Positions 7,769 through 13,260 of a DNA stretch of 13,260 bases are shown piece after piece. This DNA comes from an uncultured Prevotella sp. (GTDB lineage Bacteria; Bacteroidota; Bacteroidia; Bacteroidales; Bacteroidaceae), in contig CAMQBP010000034.1 in NCBI GenBank assembly GCA_946999025.1, positions 1-13,260 on the forward strand. The letters run 5' to 3'. The notes below the pieces were generated by a model. The model had not been told where the DNA came from and made no database searches. It saw only the letters and a program-made list of their open reading frames with translations. Each line of letters begins with the position of its first letter. Within the stretch, counting starts at the first letter, position 1. Position numbers and translations under genes: made by a program.

Positions 7769-8468
7769 TGTCGTTTAAAATACGCATGATTGACTGGGTG
7801 ATACTGCGTTCACCTGTTTCCTGGAGCAGTTGTTCTACCGATTTGTAAAGTAGCACTTGACCGTCTTCCATGAAAACAACGTGAGTGGCCAAGTCTTCCA
7901 GCTCGCTGAGAATATGCGACGTGATGAGGATGAGCTTACCTTTTTGGTTTTCTTTTCTAATCTTCGCCTTCAATATCTCCGATGCGAAAGGGTCTAACGA
8001 CGCTGCCGGCTCGTCCAAAATCAGTATTTTTGGGTTGAAAAGAAAAGCCATGGCAGCATTTACTTTCTGGCTCATACCGCCCGACAGCGCATTGGTTGGC
8101 TTGTTGGCCATGGCGGAGATTTCAAATTTGTCGAACAATTCTTTGTCCAACTCTCCAGCGTAATGGCGCACGGCCAGCAAGGTGTCGATGGTTTGACCTA
8201 CGGTAAGATTTTCGGGAAAGCTGCTTTTCTGGGGCATAAACCCAATCTCTGACCTACTCATGGGATTGTCCTGCACATCTATGCCGTTGACCGTAATCTG
8301 CCCCGACTGCGGTGTCACCAGACCCAGGATACACTTCATCAGAGTGGTCTTGCCACAACCATTAGGTCCTACGAATGCCACACACTGGGCAGGGCCTAAC
8401 GCAAGATTGATATTTTGCAACACGTGCAGCCGACCATAATATTTGTTCAAACCGTCAATGGATATCAT
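7752..8468 (-). CDS. nosF: NosF, ATP-binding subunit of the Nos ABC transporter
   Basis: This 238-residue cytoplasmic ABC ATPase powers NosDFY during copper-centre maturation of NosZ. The full nucleotide-binding set is present: Walker A GPNGCGKTT (34-42), Q-loop FMPQ (77-80), ABC signature LSGGM (128-132), Walker B ILILDEP (148-154) with catalytic Glu153, D-loop SLDP (157-160) and switch His185 in TSH. Pro and Phe residues around the Q-loop (GFMPQKSSFPENLTV) fit the NosF branch. The length is somewhat below the about 300 residues of many NosF proteins, because the C-terminal extension after about residue 220 is short. Its ATG overlaps the nosD stop as ATGA (8465-8468), and its end overlaps nosY by 17 bases. 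The ABC ATPase call is certain; the NosF identity follows from the flanking nosD and nosY. Confidence 0.95.
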   Translation of the reverse strand: MISIDGLNKYYGRLHVLQNINLALGPAQCVAFVGPNGCGKTTLMKCILGLVTPQSGQITVNGIDVQDNPMSRSEIGFMPQKSSFPENLTVGQTIDTLLAVRHYAGELDKELFDKFEISAMANKPTNALSGGMSQKVNAAMAFLFNPKILILDEPAASLDPFASEILKAKIRKENQKGKLILITSHILSELEDLATHVVFMEDGQVLLYKSVEQLLQETGERSITQSIMRILNDNEINH

Positions 8469-9703
8469 ACTTCAAAAGGTTTTATACTCGGCGTGTGGTC
8501 CACATAGTTATCAGGAGTGATGGATGGCAACAGTTTTTCACTCTGCTCCATGAGTGTCATCAAGAAACTCCTAAAGAAGAGCAACAAGGTCTGATTCCTC
8601 TCCGTCAGGGTTGAGAATAGGCTGAGCATGTGATAAGGCACATCACTAATGCCGTCTTTATTTAAATCGTACCCTTCGTTCTTATCCCAATAATTATGGT
8701 CGAAGTCGTTGCTGTTGAACGAACCATTGGTGGAGACATCAAAGGTGTTTCCTATAAAATTGTTTCTGGTAATGGTGTCGTTCGTAGAGCTGGCCACAAC
8801 TCGCATCCCCCACCCATTTTGATGAAAGAGATTGTGCCGCACGTTGAGTTCAACGCCGCCATCCATGAGAATGCCCACCGTATTATTTTTAAAATTGTTG
8901 TGATGGATATACCCCCGTTGAATTTCCTTGAGTAAAAGACCGTATGAGGCACCACCCCTATTCTCTTCAAAAATGTTGTTGTACATTTCCACATCATGCG
9001 TGTACATCACGGCAACACCTGCTTTGCTTCCCACGAAATGGTTATGATGGTACTTGTTATAATGCGAAAACATAAAGTGAAGGCCATATCGCTCACATCC
9101 GGAAACATAGTTGCGACTAATGTCCGAGTTATAAACGAACTCAAGATAAATGCCGTCCCTGTTATGTCCCACCTTGTTGCCCTGGATACACAGCCGCTCG
9201 CATTTCCAACAATGAATGGCATTGCCCATCACCTGCATGGCGTAGATATCACTTTCCACGTCGTTGTTCTGGATGTTGATGTCCGTGCAATTCTGCAACA
9301 TGATGCTAAACTGGTTGGAACGCAGCCTATTATTTTCAAGGGTGACATGTTTAGCATTCTCCACATGAATTCCACAATATTCACGCAGAGATGAGCGGTC
9401 GGAATTGATGATTTGAAAATTATCAATCGTCACGTTGTCACTTTTCACCCTGACGACTGTTCCTTGCTGCACGCCATCAATCACGGGCCGGTCTTTTCCC
9501 CGCAACACAAGGGGTTTGGCAATGGTGATTCGCTCTCGGTAAACACCCTTGCTCACGAGTATGGTATCACCGCTTTTAGCCGCCGATATCGCTGCCGTGA
9601 TAGTGGTGATTGGTCCAGTTTTTTTCACCACAAACGTAGTGGCGTGAACCGATGAGGCCATCGCCAAAGTAAACAGCAACAGTATGGCCTGAATGGTATA
9701 CAT
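8465..9703 (-). CDS. nosD: NosD, periplasmic beta-helix copper-maturation protein
   Basis: NosD is the periplasmic component that binds the NosFY transporter and delivers material for the CuZ site of NosZ. The 412-residue protein has a signal peptide at 1-21 (hydrophobic 5-14, ending SVHA). A right-handed parallel beta-helix of Asn-rich CASH-type repeats follows, with many rungs ending 'NN/RN' (for example TLENNRLRSN, INIQNNDVESD, IHHNNFKNN). NosD landmarks include GNAIHCWKCERLCIQGN (160-176), RDGIYLEFVYNSDISRN (182-198), RYGLHFMFSH (205-214), GVAVMYTHDVEMYNN (229-243), ASYGLLLKEI (252-261), and near the end YWDKNEGYDLNKDGISDVPY. The frame can be extended 20 codons to a TTG at 9763, but the ATG at 9703 begins a perfect signal peptide and is preferred. 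It is 75 bases after nosL and overlaps nosF by four bases. The Cys-x2-Cys-x3-Cys cluster at 165-172 is noteworthy. Confidence 0.95.
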   Translation of the reverse strand: MYTIQAILLLFTLAMASSVHATTFVVKKTGPITTITAAISAAKSGDTILVSKGVYRERITIAKPLVLRGKDRPVIDGVQQGTVVRVKSDNVTIDNFQIINSDRSSLREYCGIHVENAKHVTLENNRLRSNQFSIMLQNCTDINIQNNDVESDIYAMQVMGNAIHCWKCERLCIQGNKVGHNRDGIYLEFVYNSDISRNYVSGCERYGLHFMFSHYNKYHHNHFVGSKAGVAVMYTHDVEMYNNIFEENRGGASYGLLLKEIQRGYIHHNNFKNNTVGILMDGGVELNVRHNLFHQNGWGMRVVASSTNDTITRNNFIGNTFDVSTNGSFNSNDFDHNYWDKNEGYDLNKDGISDVPYHMLSLFSTLTERNQTLLLFFRSFLMTLMEQSEKLLPSITPDNYVDHTPSIKPFEV

Positions 9704-9778
9704 ATGATATTTGGCCCACACACGATGTGCGTGGCATAGATAAGTAAATGGGATCACTCGCAATGGACGAAAAAAAAA

Positions 9779-10297
9779 TCAGTGTTTCATCGGTTGCATG
9801 GGCTTGTCTCTCAGATCTTCCAGATGCCCCCGCTTGCGCAATACGGTCCATGATGTGAGCAACATAGACTTGGTGTCTTGGGCGTATTTAGCGGCATGGT
9901 CACGATTGGAGAATGCAGCGACGCCACCACCCATCGGACTGGCAATGTCTTTTCCCAACACTAAATTTGCGGTTTTCAGGTCGATGAGGTTTTCAGGATG
10001 TTCATAATCACCCACATACATCTTGAGAATCTTATTCTCGTCAATTTCGTTTTGAGCGATATAATTGAACAAACACGATAAGTCATCAAATTTGAAACAC
10101 TTTCCTTTGTCGGTAATCAACTCACAAGCAAACTGTCCGTTGACAATTGTCATCTGGCATGCCGAGCAATCATCTTTGCCCAGATTCATAGCTTGCGGCT
10201 TGTCGTCAACACTACATGAAGAAAAGAATAAGGTAAAAATCAGCGCCGCCAATAGGGCTGGCGCTGATTTGGTATCATTAAAACGAAGCATTTTCAT
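9779..10297 (-). CDS. nosL: NosL, copper-binding lipoprotein for NosZ maturation
   Basis: NosL is a membrane-anchored periplasmic copper(I) chaperone that supplies copper for nitrous oxide reductase. The 172-residue protein has a lipoprotein signal (hydrophobic 13-25, lipobox FFSSC with the acylated Cys at 28). The NosL hallmark CSACQM follows at 44-49 (DDCSACQMTIVNGQFACELI), and the conserved KCFKFDDLSCL segment lies at about 66-76. Then come KMYVGDYEH and SPMGGGVAAF (120-129), all typical of the family. The C-terminus is Met/His-bearing (MQPMKH), which may add copper affinity. The ATG at 10297 lies 20 bases inside the end of the preceding membrane-protein gene; a second in-frame ATG at 10291 gives a start two codons shorter and cannot be excluded. 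The 'SVDDK' after the lipid Cys is weakly reminiscent of the acidic lipoprotein export signal of Bacteroidetes, so surface location is possible but not shown. Confidence 0.94.
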   Translation of the reverse strand: MKMLRFNDTKSAPALLAALIFTLFFSSCSVDDKPQAMNLGKDDCSACQMTIVNGQFACELITDKGKCFKFDDLSCLFNYIAQNEIDENKILKMYVGDYEHPENLIDLKTANLVLGKDIASPMGGGVAAFSNRDHAAKYAQDTKSMLLTSWTVLRKRGHLEDLRDKPMQPMKH

Positions 10298-10904
10298 TCT
10301 TTACACTTTGCTGTTTTTTGGGAAATACTTTCTGAAAAAAGCCATATTCATAGCAAACCACACAGAAGATGATGATGCCGGCCCCAATAAGCAACCAACC
10401 GCCAAGATCGGGCTGAGAGAACACCTCAAAGTTAGCAAGCTTTTTGTAACCGATCAGTGGTGGCTGAAAGTCACCACCGGGAATCTTGATGGGTGCGTCA
10501 TCTGACAAGTTATGACCATAATTATACTCCCAACGATAGAAATCGATAAAACCAAGCACACCAAAGATGACAAACAACACGAGGTCTACCATCGTCATCT
10601 TCTTGCTTCTCAGGAAACCGGTCACCACGAACAACACACCATAAGCCATCAAAATCCAAGGCAAGGCCTTAAACTCCCAGAAATCGTCTGGATGAAGCTG
10701 AGCCATGCCCACATAATGATTTAAGTCGTTCACCGAGTCCAAATTACCCGACAGCCCGGCGAAACTGCCAATAAACAGTTGCAAGCCTTCAGGGTATTGA
10801 GGAGCGTCCATGTCGATGACCCATAGGGGTACAAAAGCCGTGACAAAGGTGAGTACACCTGCCAGAATCATCAACCACATTCCGTATTTAGATAATTTAT
10901 TCAT
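10278..10904 (-). CDS. Four-helix membrane protein of the nos cluster, function unknown
   Basis: This 208-residue integral membrane protein sits between nosZ and nosL, 44 bases after nosZ and overlapping nosL by 20 bases. Predicted helices lie at about 7-30, 78-98, 103-123 and 168-186. Between helices 1 and 2 is an extracytoplasmic loop with the motif LNHYVGM (61-67). Between helices 3 and 4 is a second loop with WEYNYGHNLSDDAPIKIPG (125-143) and PPLIGYKKLANFEVF (148-162). Helix 4 carries CVVC (181-184). It has no CXXCH haem motif and no recognisable redox domain. Proteins with the LNHYVGM and 'APIK(I/V)PG...PPLIG' signatures recur next to nosZ in Bacteroidetes and other clade II nos clusters, as I recall. 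The position resembles the unnamed accessory membrane proteins sometimes called NosB; I do not assign that name. Likely roles are electron transfer from the quinol pool, copper handling, or NosZ anchoring, all inference from context. The family is recognisable, the function not. Confidence 0.85.
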   Translation of the reverse strand: MNKLSKYGMWLMILAGVLTFVTAFVPLWVIDMDAPQYPEGLQLFIGSFAGLSGNLDSVNDLNHYVGMAQLHPDDFWEFKALPWILMAYGVLFVVTGFLRSKKMTMVDLVLFVIFGVLGFIDFYRWEYNYGHNLSDDAPIKIPGGDFQPPLIGYKKLANFEVFSQPDLGGWLLIGAGIIIFCVVCYEYGFFQKVFPKKQQSVKNENASF

Positions 10905-10948
10905 CGTTCTTTAGTTTTGAATACATTGCAAAAGTCAAGCTCTACTTG

Positions 10949-12928
10949 CTACTTTAAGTCTTTCACATCTTTATTGTCGATAGAGAACTTCAGCGGCGTG
11001 GCACTTCCTGCTGCCGACACTCTGAAGTAACCTTGCATCTCCTGGTGCAGTGCCGAGCAGAAATCCGTGCAGTAATAGGGGAGAATTCCTACCCTGTTGG
11101 GCACCCACTTCAGCGTGTTCGTTTCACCCGGCATCACCAAAACCTCGGCATTGTTGTTGCCCTTCACAGCGAAGCCATGAGGTATATCCCACTCTTGTTC
11201 AAGGTTGGTAACGTGGATATACACCTCGTCACCCAGCTTGATACCTTCAATGTTATCAGGAACAAGCCGCGAACGAATCGCACCCATATAGACATCCACG
11301 CGGTTGCCCTTGCGCTCTACGCGCGCTTCCTTGACGCTGTTAATCTTATAGGGATTTTTATTGTCTGCCAGCTTGGTAAACTTCAGCATGTTCTCGGTAA
11401 GCAGCTTGGCCTCACAAGCCACGGCATAGTGGGGTTCACCAACCGTTGGAAACTCAAGCACAAGCTTAATCTTATCGCCCGTGATATCATACAGTTGGGC
11501 TGCCTGACACATCTCAGGACCGGTTGGAAGGAATCGGTCTTTCGTGATTTTGTTGTAAGCCACCATGTATTTACCGTAAGGTTTCTTGGTGTCGCCACCC
11601 ATTACAGACAAGTGACCAATGGAATAGTAAGTTGGAATGCGGTCAAGAACCTCCAGAGTCTTCAAATTCCACTTCACAATCTCCGAGCTTACAAAGAAGC
11701 TGGTATACGCATTGCCATCGGCATCGAACTCGGTATGCAGTGAACCAATGCCTGGCGCCTGCACCTCACCGTGAATGGCGGCCTCGTATTTGATGACATT
11801 GATGCCATCTACCTGACCGTCAAAAGTTTTGTTTTCAATGGCTTTCTGTATCTTGGAGAAACTGAACACCGGCACGTTGGTGGACAATTTGCCGTTGCCA
11901 ACGATATATTCGCCAGTAGGATCGATGTCACAGCCATGAGGCGACTTCGGGCAAGGAATGAAATACAAGAAGTCGTTAATTTTCTTGGTGTCAATCACCT
12001 TAACCTTGTCAAGCATCTCTGATTTGGCCATCCCGGTACTTTCGTCAAACACATTGTGCACATATTTGGACGTTTGCGTATCAAAGTCGCCATTCGCAAT
12101 ATGCTCAGCGGCTTTCTTCCAGTTGACTGCTAATATGTAATCTTTATCATTCTTGGAAGAGTTGATTTCCAACAGTGTGCTGGCCATTTCCGAATTGTAA
12201 CATGTAAAGAAGCTCCAGTCTGACGAAGCACCCTTTCCACTATGACTCAAATCATAGTTGAACGGTGGCAATGCGAGCTGGAAGTCCAGACTCAGGTGAC
12301 CAGACTCTTTGTCAATCTTGACATAACTGATATGCCCCCTAAACTTATTCTTATATTCAGCGATAGGCACATCGCCATTGTCATAGTCAGCAGGAACACT
12401 GAAACGTGTTCCAGCCACCAGATACTCTGAGTTAGAGGTTAGGAATGGTGAAGCGTGGTTACCAGCCGAATTAGGCAATTCTATAATCTCGGTGGTGCGG
12501 AACGTCTTCAAATCGATACGCGCTACACGAGGGGTGTTGTTGGCATTGACAAAGGCCCAGCGGCCATCATACATCGCATCGGTCAGCGACAGCTGCACAT
12601 GATGCGTATCATCCCAAGGCACGAAACCGAAAGACGTTTCGAGCATGGGTTTGGTGTTCTCATCATATCCATAACCGTTTTCACCGTTCTGCGTGAACAC
12701 CGGAATGATTTTCAAAAGTCTTCCCGAAGGGATGCCGTATACACTGACCTGACCGTTGAAACCGCCAGACACAAAATTATAAAACTCGTCATATTCGCCA
12801 GGTGCGACATACGCCTTTTGAGCCGCGTCTGAATCAACAGCAGGCCCTGACGAATTTGGGCGACACGAATGCAAAGTGAATCCTACCGAGAGGATAACAA
12901 CTGTTGCTAATATTAAACGTTTTTTCAT
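10949..12928 (-). CDS. nosZ: Nitrous oxide reductase, clade II (atypical) NosZ
   Basis: NosZ reduces N2O to N2 in the periplasm, using a four-copper CuZ site and a two-copper CuA electron-entry site. The 659-residue protein starts with a Sec-type signal, hydrophobic 5-18, ending LHSC with Cys22 as a possible lipobox; no twin-arginine motif is present. The N-terminal seven-bladed beta-propeller supplies CuZ histidines at 109-110 (DTHHVQLS), 158 (GNHAS), 331 (SPHG), 398 (LHTEFD), 439 (IGHLSV) and 500 (GEPHYA). The C-terminal cupredoxin domain (about 535-640) carries the CuA ligands His584 (DIPHGF), Cys620, Cys624, His628 and Met631 in CTDFCSALHQEM, with Phe623 at the position of the backbone-carbonyl ligand. 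All expected ligands are present. The signal peptide, the CTDF form and the neighbours place it in clade II. It is the first gene of the nos operon and has a 135-base predicted leader. Whether it is lipidated cannot be settled from sequence. Confidence 0.97.
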   Translation of the reverse strand: MKKRLILATVVILSVGFTLHSCRPNSSGPAVDSDAAQKAYVAPGEYDEFYNFVSGGFNGQVSVYGIPSGRLLKIIPVFTQNGENGYGYDENTKPMLETSFGFVPWDDTHHVQLSLTDAMYDGRWAFVNANNTPRVARIDLKTFRTTEIIELPNSAGNHASPFLTSNSEYLVAGTRFSVPADYDNGDVPIAEYKNKFRGHISYVKIDKESGHLSLDFQLALPPFNYDLSHSGKGASSDWSFFTCYNSEMASTLLEINSSKNDKDYILAVNWKKAAEHIANGDFDTQTSKYVHNVFDESTGMAKSEMLDKVKVIDTKKINDFLYFIPCPKSPHGCDIDPTGEYIVGNGKLSTNVPVFSFSKIQKAIENKTFDGQVDGINVIKYEAAIHGEVQAPGIGSLHTEFDADGNAYTSFFVSSEIVKWNLKTLEVLDRIPTYYSIGHLSVMGGDTKKPYGKYMVAYNKITKDRFLPTGPEMCQAAQLYDITGDKIKLVLEFPTVGEPHYAVACEAKLLTENMLKFTKLADNKNPYKINSVKEARVERKGNRVDVYMGAIRSRLVPDNIEGIKLGDEVYIHVTNLEQEWDIPHGFAVKGNNNAEVLVMPGETNTLKWVPNRVGILPYYCTDFCSALHQEMQGYFRVSAAGSATPLKFSIDNKDVKDLK

Positions 12929-12962
12929 ACCTAAAATATTTTAAGAGAGACAGATATCATAG

Positions 12963-12988
12963 AATCATTGAGTTAAGATAAATCATTG
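12963..12988. repeat. Paired 8-base direct repeat AATCATTG in the nosZ leader
   Basis: AATCATTG occurs at 12963-12970 and again at 12981-12988, 18 bases apart start to start. On the nosZ strand it reads CAATGATT twice. It lies about 35-60 bases upstream of the nosZ ATG and inside the predicted leader. It could be a pair of regulator half-sites or chance in an A+T-rich stretch. Confidence 0.4.
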
Positions 12989-13001
12989 CAAGGTATAGGT
13001 G

Positions 13002-13057
13002 ATGAAATGCGGCCGATATTCTTCTAACTGCTTTTCATAGAGATATTCACATTTCAT
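13002..13057. repeat. Imperfect inverted repeat (10-base arms) in the nosZ leader
   Basis: ATGAAATGCG at 13002-13011 is complementary to CACATTTCAT at 13048-13057 except for one pair, which becomes G-U in the nosZ transcript. The arms enclose a 36-base loop that contains the direct repeat GATATTC (13015-13021 and 13042-13048; the second copy shares its last base with the right arm). The stem would form near the 5' end of the leader. It may be an RNA structure or an operator. Confidence 0.45.
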
Positions 13058-13069
13058 TCAGTCTAAGCG

Positions 13070-13077
13070 CAAATATA
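13070..13077 (-). promoter_or_regulatory. Bacteroidetes-type -7 box upstream of nosZ
   Basis: On the minus strand this reads TATATTTG, a perfect match to TAnnTTTG, and it is the best promoter candidate for the nos operon. The -33 region 19-21 bases upstream is only a weak match (a TTTTACGA stretch), which would fit an activator-dependent promoter. It lies about 140 bases upstream of the nosZ start and next to an A+T-rich stretch (13081-13140). Confidence 0.5.
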
Positions 13078-13171
13078 AGGAATTTAATATGATTTTTTTC
13101 GTAAAACCAGAAAATATTTAGTTAAATATAATTAAATAACGTGAGTTCGACAAATTATAAGTTTCTGTAAA

Positions 13172-13203
13172 TTTGGCGATTAGCGAAATTTGTTGTAACT
13201 TTA
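13172..13203 (+). promoter_or_regulatory. Plus-strand promoter for the gene starting at 13242
   Basis: TTTG at 13172-13175 is followed after exactly 20 bases by TAACTTTA at 13196-13203, which fits the Bacteroidetes -33/-7 consensus TTTG-N19-21-TAnnTTTG with one mismatch at the last base. Transcription would begin near 13209, about 33 bases before the ATG at 13242. The imperfect palindrome AAATTTGGC-GATTA-GCGAAATTT (13170-13192) overlaps the -33 element. Confidence 0.55.
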
Positions 13204-13241
13204 TAGTATTGATTTACAAACAATTACAAACAAAAATCGCT

Positions 13242-13260
13242 ATGATCACCGAGGACAAAG
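13242..13260 (+). CDS. Start of a plus-strand gene, possibly an IS982-family transposase (cut by window edge)
   Basis: Only six codons are visible, reading MITEDK, before the window ends. They follow a well-spaced Bacteroidetes promoter at 13172-13203 in a sequence that contains no other plus-strand gene. From memory, IS982-family transposases of Bacteroides and Prevotella begin with very similar residues (M-I-[TS]-E-D-K-V-T-E), which suggests an insertion sequence entering from the right. Its left end could lie near 13141, where the composition changes from A+T-rich spacer to GTGAGTTCGAC, but no terminal inverted repeat or target duplication can be checked here. Six residues cannot prove a family; the call is a hint only. 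Confidence 0.4.

Larger units (their letters stand above)
12929..13069 (-). other. Predicted untranslated leader of nosZ with repeated elements
   Basis: If transcription starts just downstream of the TATATTTG box, near 13063, the nosZ message carries a leader of about 135 bases. No open reading frame of note, riboswitch class or strong Shine-Dalgarno was recognised in it. It contains an imperfect inverted repeat (13002-13057) and two pairs of short direct repeats, listed separately. I find no good FNR/CRP-type palindrome such as TTGAT-N4-ATCAA. Confidence 0.45.

Noticed and set aside
9701..9763. 20-codon N-terminal extension of NosD from a TTG
   Set aside because: The ATG at 9703 begins a well-formed signal peptide; the extension would put charged and His residues ahead of it and needs a rare start codon.
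11033..11743. 236-residue plus-strand open frame opposite nosZ
   Set aside because: It is a shadow of the conserved NosZ propeller and cupredoxin coding sequence.
12929..13140. FNR/CRP-type palindrome for anaerobic control of nosZ
   Set aside because: I looked for TTGAT-N4-ATCAA and TGTGA-N6-TCACA patterns on both strands and found only isolated half-like pieces.

Overview
The window looks like a chromosome segment from a Bacteroidales bacterium, most likely Prevotellaceae-like. The evidence is the gene order guaB, two PpiC-type isomerases, an OstA-like gene and mutL. Two upstream regions also carry the Bacteroidetes-type -7 box TAnnTTTG, and most starts lack a strong Shine-Dalgarno. The genus cannot be fixed from the sequence alone. 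All complete genes are on the minus strand, so transcription runs from high to low coordinates. One gene start at the extreme right edge is on the plus strand.

The right half (about 7001-13080) is a compact nos operon for respiratory reduction of nitrous oxide: nosZ, a 208-residue four-helix membrane protein, nosL, nosD, nosF and nosY. NosZ has a general secretory type (possibly lipoprotein) signal instead of a twin-arginine signal, and the CuA motif CTDFCSALHQEM. Together with the neighbours this marks the atypical, clade II form. NosL is a copper-binding lipoprotein. NosD with the NosF/NosY ABC transporter matures the copper centre. No nitrite or nitric oxide reductase, NosR, or c-type cytochrome (CXXCH) is encoded in the window, so how electrons reach NosZ is the open biological question.

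The left half (1-6911) is a housekeeping run: guaB (IMP dehydrogenase), two periplasmic SurA/PpiC-type chaperone-isomerases, an OstA-like (LptA-fold) envelope protein, a 98-residue single-helix membrane protein and the N-terminal third of mutL. Several junctions are 4-base ATGA overlaps, consistent with translational coupling. A perfect TAnnTTTG box lies just upstream of guaB.

The 313 bases upstream of nosZ hold a TATATTTG box, a predicted leader of about 135 bases with an inverted repeat and two pairs of short direct repeats, an A+T-rich stretch, and then a plus-strand promoter and start codon. The six visible residues of that gene (MITEDK) resemble, from memory, the start of IS982-family transposases, so an insertion sequence may sit immediately upstream of the nos operon. 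No CRISPR array, tRNA, rRNA or clear rho-independent terminator was seen.
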